A stretch of DNA of 64,000 nucleotides, taken from an uncultured Collinsella sp. GTDB taxonomy: Bacteria > Actinomycetota > Coriobacteriia > Coriobacteriales > Coriobacteriaceae. Numbering within the stretch: the stretch's first letter is position 1; each line of letters starts with the position of its first letter. The position numbers and the translations under genes were made by a program. Where the stretch lies: NCBI GenBank assembly GCA_902492235.1, contig CABUKS010000013.1:1-64000 (forward strand), in the 5' to 3' direction. The notes under the pieces were generated by a model, which saw only the letters and a program-made list of their open reading frames with translations, was not told the origin of the DNA and made no database searches. Below are positions 1 to 8,465 of the stretch, piece by piece.

Positions 1-12
1 AACAAATCCAAG

Positions 13-207
13 TTAGACCATTTCAAATGGTTCGATGTCTGCCCGGATGCGACACATCTGGTGTGTCCATCCTCGCAGTATCCGGTTCTCAAGGTGCACG
101 CCCCGCGGCTGATCCGGTTCGACCGGGCCGCGCGGCAAGGAGATATATTGCCAGACCGGAGGGCTCCCGCGGGCGGGAATCCGGTACTCCATATTTTGTC
201 CACACAT
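13..207 (-). CDS. possible small protein of unknown function
   Basis: An open frame of 64 codons starts at an ATG preceded by GAGGGA at 7 nt (Met-Cys-Gly-Gln-Asn). The product is Arg/Pro-rich, without a membrane segment, and I recognise no family. The surrounding 1-460 region is otherwise without convincing genes and looks like decayed accessory DNA, so this may be chance. Only the start context supports it. Confidence 0.2.
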   Translation of the reverse strand: MCGQNMEYRIPARGSPPVWQYISLPRGPVEPDQPRGVHLENRILRGWTHQMCRIRADIEPFEMV

Positions 208-406
208 GAACAGGTCCCTCAGTCGCATCACTGAGGTTAAAACTGAAGCAGCAGCTTCTGATATTGGCGATGACCAGCTGGTTTATAGGTGTTAAGGCAT
301 CGGTCATCTCTGGAGCGCCACTTTACTCCAAAAGCATCAGCTATTTGTTTCCCGTCGGTAAAAGGCAGGTTTTGTTCGCCAAGCGTTCTTATATATAGAG
401 AAGTTC

Positions 407-476
407 GGGTTCGAACCCGTGCACCGGCAACAAAAAAGCGACCAACCGGAGTCGATCGCTTTCTATTCTATGGTGG
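407..476. repeat. 70-bp direct repeat, left copy (tRNA-Lys tail/terminator type)
   Basis: This segment matches 1691..1760 at roughly nine bases in ten. It contains a T-arm-like GTTCGAACCCG, a minus-strand terminator hairpin and the final TATGGTGG that in the right copy reads into the CCA end of tRNA-Lys. Together the two copies bracket the recombinase remnant and the TraX-like gene, so they look like attachment-site scars. Confidence 0.7.
432..460 (-). terminator. Rho-independent terminator (repeat copy)
   Basis: On the minus strand AGCGA...TCGCT forms a stem followed by a T-run (complement of CAAAAAA). It is nearly identical to the terminator after tRNA-Lys and sits just after the recombinase-like remnant. 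Confidence 0.6.
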
Positions 477-741
477 AGCATCCAGAGGATGCTTCCGAAC
501 TCATTTTCTCGGTGCCATTCATGCTTTCGAAGCATAGTTCGACCTTCGCAGCCTCATGTTTTGAGGATCTGCCGTGTTTATCACTGTTATTAATGAGTGT
601 GCGGAAGTGATCCTCATACAGATACGTGCGATCCGCCAGAGAACTGAGAAGCATCTTTCTGCAGCCCTCGTTGTCTATCCTCGCATCTCTCAGGTCTTCC
701 GGAAATTCACAAGCAGTCTTAGGGTCAGTTTGTTTCTGCTT
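463..741 (-). pseudogene. open fragment, possibly C-terminal tail of a large serine recombinase
   Basis: The frame is open for about 92 codons after a stop at 742-744 but has no good start. An in-frame ATG at 654 has no clear RBS. The peptide has a charged helix (PEDLRDARIDNEG), then SLADRTYLYEDHFRTLIN. That pattern resembles the C-terminal 'YLYDDKxxLTFNY' tail of large serine recombinases. The match is from memory and weak. The N-terminal catalytic part is absent, so if correct this is a relic. It lies between the direct repeats at 407..476 and 1691..1760, fitting a former integrated element. Alternative: a non-coding open stretch. Confidence 0.3.
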
Positions 742-763
742 TCAGAGACTTGTTTGAGAGTTA

Positions 764-1561
764 TTAAAGACAGTTCAAAACAATAAGTGAGACACCATAA
801 AGCAGAGCAAGATGTGCCGGATAGAAAATGTAGAAGAAGTATTTCAGCTTCAGCCCTCGCTTGCCATTATAAAGATTGATAAGCAGCAACGAAACGACCG
901 CGGCAGCAACATCAGGATTAAATACATTAGCTGTAGCAAACTCAAATCCGCCGCCAACTATATGGCATGACGAAAGGAGCACTGCGCATACTGCAGCAAA
1001 GAACATCTTGGCCTTGCTGTCGTGGAATAAATAGAATGCAGCCACAAGCAGAATGCCATACACGCCGCCATCTAGTTTAGTGTATTCAGCTGCCAGTGCT
1101 GTCAAAACAATCAGAGCAATTTCTGCGATGTGCCTCTTCCATTTTGAAAGACTTTGTATCTTTTCCAGAATAATCAAAAAGACCAAGGAAAGCAGGAGCT
1201 CGCACATAACATTTTGTTGCCGAAGGTCAAAGAGTTGCCCGGTTTGAACGAAATCGTATATGGGCTCCGCAATGATTGCGAAGACAAGCATATTTCGCAG
1301 GTACTTCTTTATGTCATGAGTATGCAAAAATCCCTCAACTATCAAAAAGCAAAATAAGGGAAATGCAATTCTGCCAAGAACATGAAGCACATCCGAAGCC
1401 TCGCTTAGAATCGCCCACTGCTCGTCTGATATCTGATTGTACGATGCGTGAGTCATGATTCCATTGGTCAGGACGATCCTGCTTACATGATCGAGAACCA
1501 TCGAAATGGCCGCTATTATCTTTAATGTGCTGCCGCTAATTCCGTATCTATCTGTTTTCAT
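764..1561 (-). CDS. TraX family membrane protein
   Basis: The 265-residue product begins GSTLKIIAAISMVLDHVSR, the hallmark opening of the TraX family (named for the F-pilin N-acetylase), and is almost entirely hydrophobic, with about seven to eight membrane segments. Chromosomal TraX-like proteins in Gram-positives are predicted membrane acyltransferases; the substrate here is unknown. The start is supported by AAAGGA seven bases before the ATG. The gene is visibly more AT-rich than its neighbours and sits between two direct repeats beside tRNA-Lys, so acquisition by transfer is likely. No conjugation genes are nearby. Confidence 0.8.
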   Translation of the reverse strand: MKTDRYGISGSTLKIIAAISMVLDHVSRIVLTNGIMTHASYNQISDEQWAILSEASDVLHVLGRIAFPLFCFLIVEGFLHTHDIKKYLRNMLVFAIIAEPIYDFVQTGQLFDLRQQNVMCELLLSLVFLIILEKIQSLSKWKRHIAEIALIVLTALAAEYTKLDGGVYGILLVAAFYLFHDSKAKMFFAAVCAVLLSSCHIVGGGFEFATANVFNPDVAAAVVSLLLINLYNGKRGLKLKYFFYIFYPAHLALLYGVSLIVLNCL

Positions 1562-1578
1562 TTCGTTTTCCTTTCTTT

Positions 1579-1703
1579 GGGTGGGCCGTCAGGGGTTCAG
1601 CCTGCTTCGCAGGCGGCCGCTGCGTTGCTTTCGCGCCTTGCGCGCTGCGCTGGCAAACGCTCACGCGTTTACTCAGCTCCGCGCCCCGACGAGTTCGAAC
1701 CCG
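1579..1703. repeat. tRNA-Lys-derived hairpin element
   Basis: The element opens with a copy of the last ~19 nt of tRNA-Lys (complement GGTGGGCCGTCAGGGGTTC). It continues through the mini-hairpin GCCTGCTTCGCAGGC (1600-1614) and a GC-rich block with AAACGC/GCGTTT inverted halves, and ends in the T-arm-like GAGTTCGAACCCG. It lies downstream of tRNA-Lys beyond its terminator. The same layout recurs at 10437..10577 behind tRNA-Gly. Confidence 0.65.
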
Positions 1704-1760
1704 TTTCGCGGCAACAAAAAAGCGACCAACCGGAGTCGATCGCCTTCTTTTCTATGGTGG
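1691..1760. repeat. 70-bp direct repeat, right copy
   Basis: Partner of 407..476. It spans the T-arm-like end of the hairpin element, the tRNA-Lys terminator and the last bases of the tRNA (CCA complement at 1755-1757). It is a candidate attachment-site scar at a tRNA 3' end, a common integration target. Confidence 0.7.
1715..1743 (-). terminator. terminator of tRNA-Lys
   Basis: On the minus strand GCGAtCGACTC...GGTtGGTCGC folds into a short stem followed by TTTTTT. It begins about 12 nt after the CCA end. Confidence 0.65.
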
Positions 1761-1830
1761 GCCGTCAGGGGTTCGAACCCTGGACCTTGGGATTAAAAGT
1801 CCCCTGCTCTGCCAGCTGAGCTAACGGCCC
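1755..1830 (-). tRNA. tRNA-Lys (TTT)
   Basis: A 76-nt cloverleaf with acceptor GGGCCGT paired to ACGGCCC, D-arm AGCTCAGCTGGCAGAGC, anticodon loop CTTTTAA (anticodon TTT), T-arm GGTTCGAACC and an encoded CCA. Followed by its own terminator and then the repeat elements described here. Confidence 0.95.
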
Positions 1831-1858
1831 GCGGGTGGCATTGTACCACGGTCTGGGA

Positions 1859-3139
1859 CTATTCCCAACTCCATTGGCCGTTCTGGAAAATCACAATTTC
1901 ACGTCCATCAGGTGTGATGCCCGATATATCAATGTCGTCCGTACCGATCATAAAGTCGACATGCGTGCTCGAGACGTTAACGCCATGCTCCAGGAGCTCC
2001 TCTTTTGACATGTCGTACCCGCCTTCGATGCATTCAGGGAATCCAACACCCAACGCAAGGTGACAGCTGGCGTTCTCGTCATAGAGTGTGTCATAGAACA
2101 GAACACCGCTTTCGCGAATTGGCGTGTTCTTGGAAATGAGCGCGACCTCACCCAGATGAGCAGCACCTTCATCGGTGTCAATAATGCTCGCAAGTGTTGC
2201 CTTGCCCACGCGAGCGTCGTAGTCCACCACGCGGCCGCCCTCGAACTTAATCCAAAAATCGTCAACCTTGTTACCGTGATGAATGAGCGGCATAGCCGAA
2301 TACACGATACCGTCGGCACGCATACGATCAGGCGAGGTGAAGACCTCCTCGGTGGGAATGTTGGGGAAGAAGGGATGTCCATCGGGCGTCTCGCCCTTGC
2401 CGCCGGCCCACTCATGGCCCTTCGTCATACCAATCGTCAGATCGGTTCCGTTCGAAGCGGTGTAGTGCAGGCAATCAAATTGATTATCGTTTAGGAAACG
2501 CAGGTTCTTTTCGAATGCAGCATCGTGGCGCTCCCAGTCGCTCTCCGGATCCTGACCGTCAGCGCGGGCGGTGTGCAAAATCGCATTCCACAGCTTATAG
2601 ATTGCGACCTCGTCCGCATCGCCCGAGAACACCTCGCGAGCCCAGGCAACGACCGGAGCGCCGGCGATACACCACGGGTTGATGTTGTAATCCAGTCCGC
2701 GACGAAAGACCTTGCACTGCGTATTCCTTGCCTTGGAAGCCGCGGCTGGCTTGGCGGGATCGATACCCTTGAGAGCTGCAGGGTCCGCGCCCTCGATAAA
2801 GATAAAGCAGGCGCCATCTTGGGCCAAGGAATCCAACTGCAGGCGCTTCCACTCGGGCGTCTGCTCAAAATAGCTTTTCTCGACATGCTCGTACGTGAGC
2901 CTCGTCACGGCATCATCGGCCCAAATGACCGTCACGTGGCCAGCGCCGGCGGCATAAGCTTCCGCGACCACCACGCGGGCAAAGGACGCGCACTCGACCG
3001 GAGACTGAACGACAACCTCCTGGCCGGGCTTGACGTTTGCGCCCTTGCGGACAACCAGGCGCGCATAGTTTTTAATCTTGGGCTCCAGGGCCTTCATGCC
3101 CTCCAGAGCTTCTTCGACCGTCAGGGCAGCTCGAATCAT
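1859..3139 (-). CDS. M29 family metallo-aminopeptidase (thermophilic/PepS type)
   Basis: The product has 426 residues when started at the ATG with GGAG six bases upstream; an ATG four codons earlier lacks spacing for an RBS. It has the M29 layout: an N-terminal nucleotide-fold-like half (NVKPGQEVVVQSPVE) and a C-terminal metal-binding half with NIPTEEVFTSP, RIEG-like and STHVDFMIGTDDIDI segments. Such enzymes release N-terminal residues from peptides in the cytoplasm using two metal ions. No signal peptide. The gene is transcribed alone and ends about 30 nt from tRNA-Lys. Confidence 0.9.
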   Translation of the reverse strand: MIRAALTVEEALEGMKALEPKIKNYARLVVRKGANVKPGQEVVVQSPVECASFARVVVAEAYAAGAGHVTVIWADDAVTRLTYEHVEKSYFEQTPEWKRLQLDSLAQDGACFIFIEGADPAALKGIDPAKPAAASKARNTQCKVFRRGLDYNINPWCIAGAPVVAWAREVFSGDADEVAIYKLWNAILHTARADGQDPESDWERHDAAFEKNLRFLNDNQFDCLHYTASNGTDLTIGMTKGHEWAGGKGETPDGHPFFPNIPTEEVFTSPDRMRADGIVYSAMPLIHHGNKVDDFWIKFEGGRVVDYDARVGKATLASIIDTDEGAAHLGEVALISKNTPIRESGVLFYDTLYDENASCHLALGVGFPECIEGGYDMSKEELLEHGVNVSSTHVDFMIGTDDIDISGITPDGREIVIFQNGQWSWE

Positions 3140-3170
3140 GTGCCACTCCATCTATCTATAGGACAATAAA

Positions 3171-3199
3171 AAGGCGCGCCGCAAAAACGACGCGCCTTA
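3171..3199 (-). terminator. Rho-independent terminator
   Basis: Minus-strand stem AAGGCGCG..CGCGCCTT with TTTTTATT tail, just after the 3229..3804 gene; closes the purC operon. Confidence 0.8.
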
Positions 3200-3228
3200 T
3201 ATCTTAGCGATAAGTATGTATGCAAACG

Positions 3229-3804
3229 CTACTTCTTCTTGGAGTCCTTTTTGTCCTCCTCGGCAGCTGCGCGCTCAATAAGAGCGTTGAGCTTGTTCTC
3301 GGACATGCCCTCGGCCTGCGCGCGGTACATGTTGCGCAAGGGACGAATACGAGCGAAGTCGTAGATAAAGTCACCCAGGATGATGACATAGGACAAAACG
3401 ATGCCGACCATCTGAACAGGACTGGACACCGTGCCGCCGGGAACGAAGTAGAGCGAAGCCCAAATTGCCACGACGAGCACCATGCCGATAGCGAGCACAG
3501 CCCACCAAATACGGCGGCGCTTGGTGTAGTCCTCATCCTGCTTGAGAAGGATATTCGACACCGTGTAGATGCGATCCTCGCGGGCGCGCTGCTTGGCCTT
3601 GCGGGCGCGTTTTTCCTCCTTGGAAAGGCCTTCCAGGTTTTCGCCCTTCTCGAGCTCTTTGCGGCGTGCCTTGGATGATGCCGGCACGACGTGAACAGAG
3701 CTCGCCGCCTGACGGGCGGGTTTAGCGGATGCGGCGGACTTGCGCGCAACCCCGGTAACCTCGCGGGATTGCGTGCGCTTGTTCGTGGCGCTACGGGTAC
3801 TCAC
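3229..3804 (-). CDS. conserved membrane protein of unknown function
   Basis: A 191-residue protein starting with GTG directly abutting the purC stop codon. The first ~95 residues are very basic and probably disordered or helical (KEEKRARKAKQRARED). Two membrane helices follow (about 99-119 and 131-150), then a charged Lys/Glu tail ending DKKDSKKK. I recognise no named family. The tight coupling to purC suggests co-transcription rather than a shared pathway. Confidence 0.75.
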   Translation of the reverse strand: MSTRSATNKRTQSREVTGVARKSAASAKPARQAASSVHVVPASSKARRKELEKGENLEGLSKEEKRARKAKQRAREDRIYTVSNILLKQDEDYTKRRRIWWAVLAIGMVLVVAIWASLYFVPGGTVSSPVQMVGIVLSYVIILGDFIYDFARIRPLRNMYRAQAEGMSENKLNALIERAAAEEDKKDSKKK

Positions 3805-4692
3805 TTACGCGTTCTCCTTCATGCTTGTGAACTGGGAGCCCGTGATGATTTGGAAGGCCTCGCGATAGCGCTCGGACGTGCCATCGATGACCTCGGCGGG
3901 CAGGTGCGGGGTCTCCCCCGTCATATCCCAGTTGGCCTTGAGCCAATTGCGGACGAATTGCTTGTCGTAGCTAGGCTGGATCTTGCCCTCCTCGTAGCTG
4001 GCAGCAGGCCAGAAACGGCTGGAGTCGGGCGTGAGACACTCGTCGATCAGCGTGACCTTGCCATCGATGACACCAAACTCGAACTTGGTGTCGGCAATGA
4101 TGATGCCACGGGTCGCGGCGTACTCGGCAGCGGCCTTGTAGATCTTGAGAGACAGGTCGCGAATCTGCGTGGCGATGTCCTCGCCCACGATCTCGCAGCA
4201 GCGCTCATACGAGATGTTCTCGTCATGGTCACCGATCTCTGCCTTCGTGGAGGGCGTGAACAGCGGCTCAGGAAGCTTGGACGCCTCCGTCAGGCCCTCG
4301 GGCAGTTGAATGCCGCAGACGGTGCCGTTCTCGTCGTAGGTCTTCTTGCCCGAACCAGTCAGATAGCCGCGGACGATGCACTCGATAGGAATCGTCTGCG
4401 CCTTCTTGACCAGCATGGCGCGACCAGCGAGATAGTCACGGTACTCAGCAAACTCCTCAGGGAAATCCGCCGGGTCGATGGAGACGAGGTGGTTAGGAAC
4501 AATGTCGGCAAACTTATCAAACCAGAATGCCGAGATGCGGTTGAGCACCTCTCCCTTAAACGGAATCTCGTCGGGGAGAATAAAGTCGAACGCAGAAATG
4601 CGGTCGGTGGCGACCATCAGCAGGTTTTCACCGGCATCGTAGATATCACGAACCTTGCCACGGGAATCCGGACGACGCTCCATCGTTGTCAC
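3805..4692 (-). CDS. purC: phosphoribosylaminoimidazole-succinocarboxamide synthase
   Basis: SAICAR synthetase, the purine-pathway ligase that joins CAIR and aspartate using ATP. The sequence carries the family marks KVRDIYD near the N-terminus, PIECIVRGYLTGSGKKTY in the middle and LIDECLTPDSSRFWP near the end. Length is about 295 residues, normal for the long bacterial form. Start choice: AAGGAG lies 8 nt before the GTG at 4692; a further GTG at 4701 overlaps that site and is less likely. It is first in a two-gene unit with the small membrane protein. purB, purA and purD are elsewhere in the window. Confidence 0.95.
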   Translation of the reverse strand: MTTMERRPDSRGKVRDIYDAGENLLMVATDRISAFDFILPDEIPFKGEVLNRISAFWFDKFADIVPNHLVSIDPADFPEEFAEYRDYLAGRAMLVKKAQTIPIECIVRGYLTGSGKKTYDENGTVCGIQLPEGLTEASKLPEPLFTPSTKAEIGDHDENISYERCCEIVGEDIATQIRDLSLKIYKAAAEYAATRGIIIADTKFEFGVIDGKVTLIDECLTPDSSRFWPAASYEEGKIQPSYDKQFVRNWLKANWDMTGETPHLPAEVIDGTSERYREAFQIITGSQFTSMKENA

Positions 4693-4799
4693 GTGAGTCA
4701 CTCCTTACCAAAATACGACAGTAATGCGGGCTTTCCCGCATGTTCTCGCAAACCCGGAACGGCAAGGACAAGACCCCTCCTTCACCGAGTAGCGAAAAG

Positions 4800-6365
4800 C
4801 TAGTGCTCCATTGTAGTAGATGCCGCGTCCGCCGTGTGCTCGCGTGGCAGATGAATCGTAAAAGTCGTACCCTTTCCAAGCTCCGACTCCACGGATATAT
4901 AGCCATGGTGGCGCTCGACGATTTGCTTGGTCACGGCAAGGCCCACGCCCAGACCGCCCGCCTCGCGGGCGCGGCTGGCGTCGGCACGCCAAAAACGTCC
5001 GAAAATACGCGACAGGTCTTCCTTGGCGATACCGATGCCCGTGTCCGAGACCGCAATATCGACGTGTTTACGGTCACTGAGTACCGACACCACGACCCAT
5101 CCGCCCTCGGGGGTATAGCGCATGGCGTTACTCATGAGGTTGATGACGCATTGCGTGATCATATCGGGATCGGCCTCGACGACATCGTCATGCCCCTGGG
5201 TTTCATCTGCAAAGCGAAGACGAAGGTCACGGTCGACAAACAGGCGCTCCTGGCCGTTCACAATCGATCGCACGAACGGAACCATGTCCACCGGTTCGAG
5301 ATTGAGCGGGGCAGTGCTATTTTCCATGCGTGACAGGTCAAGCATCTGCTGCACCAAACGAGCCAGGCGACGCGTCTCGGAAGCGACCGTCTCCAGATGC
5401 TCGTCGTCGGTGGGGTACACGCCGTCTTGCATGGCCTCGACCGTTGCAAGCATTGCCATGAGAGGCGTGCGCAGCTCATGAGCCACATCGGAAGTCAGAC
5501 GCTTCTCGTGCTTCATGTCCTTCTCGAGCGACGTGGCCATCTCATCGAATGTCTCGCCCAGCTGATCGATCTCGTCATCGCCGCGCAAGCCTGTACGAGC
5601 GGACAGATCGCCATCGCGAATTTGCTTGGCCGTGCTCGTAATTCGATGAATCGGCTTGGTAAGCATGCGCGACACAAGCGATCCGATAACGACTGAGATG
5701 CAGACCGCAACAACCGCGGCAAGGGCCATGGCGTTAAAGGTCTTTTCCCTAAACGCAGAATCTGCCTTGGTGAGCAAGGCGTCGGAGCCGATAGCCCATA
5801 GCTTTACCTGTCCGACACGCTCGCCAGAAGACGTTATGATTTCGACGTTGGCAACGCTATCGGAGTCGGTGGGTGCCGACGAAACCGGACTATGCGAGGC
5901 CTTTTTACCGCTCGAGCTGCTAGAAGCCAATTCGCTCTCGCGTACATCGGCGGTCGCACTTGCCGAGGGCCAGGAATCGTCATAAACGATCACGCCCTTT
6001 TTGTTGACGACCTGCATGCCAAGATCGTCGGACACCAGACTCGATGTCGCGACCGTGCGCAGCTCGCCCGCAGTCCAATTGCCGTTTTCCTCGTACGACG
6101 TCGCAAGCTTTTCGGCTGCGGAATTGGCGATCTCGATGATATTGGCGCGCGTGTAGTCCGAAAAAACCGTACCCCATACAACGGAGACCACGCCCACCAG
6201 CACCAGTACCGTCATGAGCGATGTCAGGGCGAAAGCCAGGGCCATGCGCGAGGGATAGCTCATCGTTGGCCGTGAATCGGAACGAGGCGTGTTCCAACTA
6301 GCCTTGGAACCCGCCTCGTTCTCCTGCTTATGCTTTTGCCCAATTTCAAAGCGCGCAGGTGTCAT
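4800..6365 (-). CDS. sensor histidine kinase, OmpR-system partner
   Basis: A 521-residue membrane kinase. Residues 41-65 form the first membrane helix and ~211-233 the second, enclosing a Ser-rich extracytoplasmic sensor region. A HAMP domain (~235-285) leads to the HisKA box TSDVAHELRTPL with the phospho-acceptor His296. The ATPase domain has N-box NLMSNAMRY, G1 DTGIGI and G2 GGLGVGL. The start follows AAAGGA with ~8 nt spacing, 12 nt after the response-regulator stop, so the two genes form one operon. The signal is not readable; the layout resembles BaeS/CiaH-type envelope sensors. Confidence 0.92.
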   Translation of the reverse strand: MTPARFEIGQKHKQENEAGSKASWNTPRSDSRPTMSYPSRMALAFALTSLMTVLVLVGVVSVVWGTVFSDYTRANIIEIANSAAEKLATSYEENGNWTAGELRTVATSSLVSDDLGMQVVNKKGVIVYDDSWPSASATADVRESELASSSSSGKKASHSPVSSAPTDSDSVANVEIITSSGERVGQVKLWAIGSDALLTKADSAFREKTFNAMALAAVVAVCISVVIGSLVSRMLTKPIHRITSTAKQIRDGDLSARTGLRGDDEIDQLGETFDEMATSLEKDMKHEKRLTSDVAHELRTPLMAMLATVEAMQDGVYPTDDEHLETVASETRRLARLVQQMLDLSRMENSTAPLNLEPVDMVPFVRSIVNGQERLFVDRDLRLRFADETQGHDDVVEADPDMITQCVINLMSNAMRYTPEGGWVVVSVLSDRKHVDIAVSDTGIGIAKEDLSRIFGRFWRADASRAREAGGLGVGLAVTKQIVERHHGYISVESELGKGTTFTIHLPREHTADAASTTMEH

Positions 6366-6377
6366 ATGTGATTTCCT

Positions 6378-7100
6378 TTATTTCTCGTCCGACTTATCGT
6401 TCTTGGTCGGAGCCTCGAAGCGGTAGCCGACACCGTGAACGGTGTAGAGCCACTTGGGCTTCTTGGGGTCGTCGCCCAGCTTGGCGCGAAGGTTCTTCAC
6501 GTGGCTGTCGATGGTGCGCTCGTAACCCTCAAAGTCGTACCCAAGCACCTTCTCGACCAGCTCCATGCGGTTGTAGACGCGGCCGGGATGGCAGGCAAGG
6601 GTGGTGAGCAGCTTGAACTCGGATGCGGTCAGATCGACTTCCTTGTTCTCGACCAAAATCTTGTGGCCCGAGATATCGATGACCAGATCGCCGAAGTCAA
6701 GCACCTCGACGGCCGGCTCATCGGCCTGGTGGGCACGGCGGAACAGAGCGCGAACGCGGGCGACGAGCTCGCGCGGCGAGAACGGCTTAATCAGGTAGTC
6801 ATCGGCACCCAGCTCGAGACCGATAATGCGGTCCTCGATCTCACCCTTAGCCGTAAGCATGATAATGGGCACATCCGAGGTATCGCGGATGGTGCGGCAG
6901 ACACGCTCGCCCGGAATCTTGGGGAGCATAAGGTCGAGCACGACCAGGTCGAACTGATGCTTCTCGAACTCCTCGATCGCGGACTGGCCGTCACCGACGC
7001 CTACCACCCAGTAACCCTCGCGCTCGAGATAGGCTGCGACAGCGTCACGGATTGCCTTCTCGTCCTCGACCAGCAGAATCTTTTTTGCATCTGAAGCCAT
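6378..7100 (-). CDS. OmpR/PhoB-family response regulator
   Basis: A 240-residue regulator. The receiver domain has the acidic pair VEDE, phospho-acceptor Asp56 in LVVLDLMLP, T in MLTAK and K in IKPFSP. The C-terminal winged helix shows LTASEFKLL and the recognition region ERTIDSHVKNLRAKLG, ending VHGVGYRFE. Start at the ATG behind AGGGGGG; an in-frame TTG seven codons upstream lies in that RBS region. First gene of the operon with the histidine kinase. Targets unknown. Confidence 0.93.
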   Translation of the reverse strand: MASDAKKILLVEDEKAIRDAVAAYLEREGYWVVGVGDGQSAIEEFEKHQFDLVVLDLMLPKIPGERVCRTIRDTSDVPIIMLTAKGEIEDRIIGLELGADDYLIKPFSPRELVARVRALFRRAHQADEPAVEVLDFGDLVIDISGHKILVENKEVDLTASEFKLLTTLACHPGRVYNRMELVEKVLGYDFEGYERTIDSHVKNLRAKLGDDPKKPKWLYTVHGVGYRFEAPTKNDKSDEK

Positions 7101-7209
7101 AACACGGCCCCCCTGTCTCAATTAGCTAAGAACAAGCCCATTTTAACGCACCTGAGCCCACCGGGTATCGCATGGACGCGACAGCTCGGCAGGCGGTACT
7201 CATAGTTAC

Positions 7210-7241
7210 AAGGCGCTTATTCCCCTGTCGGCGCCTTTTTA
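7210..7241. terminator. hairpin between response regulator and lipoprotein gene
   Basis: AAGGCGC...GCGCCTT stem with a T-run only on the plus strand and GTAAC after it on the minus strand. It lies just downstream of the 7254..8465 gene, so it may be a weak minus-strand terminator. Confidence 0.4.
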
Positions 7242-7253
7242 ACCCCTCGCTAA

Positions 7254-8465
7254 CTAAAGAGAGAACAGGCGGGCGGCGACCGTCTCGGGAACGCCTTGAC
7301 TGTTTCGAACCGTGGCGTACGTCAGGAACGTATCAGATTTGCCCGCCGTAGCAGGATAATCGCCATACTCAAGGGCACGATCGGGAGACAGCAACGACCC
7401 ATAGGTCTTTGCCGACGTGTCGATCAGAAAATGGGACGACTGGACCTTGACTAGGAACTTATTCTTTTTTCCCGCGGCACATGCGAGCGGTTCACGCGAC
7501 AAAAAGAGATACGGGCCGCCCTCGTTACCGATATAAGTGCCCATGTTGCCCAGGCTGCCGACGCCGCTATACGTCGCTTCGATGGAAAAGACAAACCTAT
7601 CGCCCATATAGACAGCCTCGAAAGGGGACACCGAGGAGGGCAGCACAAGCTGGGCTCTCTTGGTATTGTTGCCGTCGGCCAAATCAATCGCGGTCATGCC
7701 GTAGTAGACGCCCTCGTCGTTGCGCACGCGCGGCGAAATGGTCAAGATGCCGTCGCTCACGCGCGGTGCCGATGCAAAACGACCCGTCGACTTCCAAATG
7801 GTCTCGGGCTTGGACTCGTCGAGCGACTGGCGGTAGCAATATGAATCGCTGCCGGTCTTAGAACCTCCAGACGCTGGCATTTTGTACCAGACAACCGATG
7901 AGCCGTACGCGGTAAAGAGCGGCGGGTCGTAATCCTTGCCGCCGCGATCGAGCTCGACAGCATCACCGGCACGCGATACACCCGACAGCCCCTGAGCGTA
8001 GAGTTTCCACGAAGAGTTCGCATAGCTCATCTCAATCCACGCAAACACGTTATCGGTCGCGCGGACATCATAAAACGCATAGCCTGTTCCCTCGACGGGG
8101 GCTTCGACCAGCGTCGTCAGTGAGCCATCGCTCAAACTGAGTACACCGAGCGTATTGGCATGTTGGGCCGAGGCGGGTGTCATCATTGCGGCAGATACGT
8201 CACCGTCGCAGTAGTACAGCAGCGTGCCAAGCGGTAGCGTCCACGAGGCGGTCGGCTCAAGATCTATGTCGACAGCCTCATACTCATCCGTAATCGAGAC
8301 AATCTTGGAATCGTCCTTGATGACCTGCGGCTCACCGGCGGCATCGTCGCTGGTACCCGTCTTTGACGAGCACCCCGCTAGCAGCGTGGCCGCGCCCGCC
8401 GCGGCACCGCCCAGCACAAAGCCCCGACGCGTTATTCCATTTTTAAATCGGTCGACGATACCCAT
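7254..8465 (-). CDS. Tat-exported lipoprotein of unknown function
   Basis: A 403-residue product starting at MGIVDRF. The N-terminus has a twin-arginine motif (TRRGF) followed by a hydrophobic stretch and lipobox LLAGC, so it should be exported folded via Tat and lipidated. The body has repeating Trp/Tyr and Asp/Gly patterns suggestive of a beta-propeller (for example VFAWIEMSYANSSWKLYAQ), but this is only an impression. The start ATG overlaps the upstream stop (TAATG), implying translational coupling to the TSCPD gene. No RBS of its own is evident. Confidence 0.75.
   Translation of the reverse strand: MGIVDRFKNGITRRGFVLGGAAAGAATLLAGCSSKTGTSDDAAGEPQVIKDDSKIVSITDEYEAVDIDLEPTASWTLPLGTLLYYCDGDVSAAMMTPASAQHANTLGVLSLSDGSLTTLVEAPVEGTGYAFYDVRATDNVFAWIEMSYANSSWKLYAQGLSGVSRAGDAVELDRGGKDYDPPLFTAYGSSVVWYKMPASGGSKTGSDSYCYRQSLDESKPETIWKSTGRFASAPRVSDGILTISPRVRNDEGVYYGMTAIDLADGNNTKRAQLVLPSSVSPFEAVYMGDRFVFSIEATYSGVGSLGNMGTYIGNEGGPYLFLSREPLACAAGKKNKFLVKVQSSHFLIDTSAKTYGSLLSPDRALEYGDYPATAGKSDTFLTYATVRNSQGVPETVAARLFSL

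Noticed and set aside
407..1760. CRISPR-like array from the repeated tRNA fragments
   Set aside because: Only two copies of each repeat with long unequal spacing; no Cas genes in the window.
1577..1819. Plus-strand frame over the tRNA-Lys region
   Set aside because: Translates the complement of the tRNA and its repeat; not a gene.
2525..3169. Long plus-strand open frame opposite the M29 aminopeptidase
   Set aside because: Mirror frame of a high-GC gene; no RBS and no family features, while the minus frame shows clear M29 motifs.
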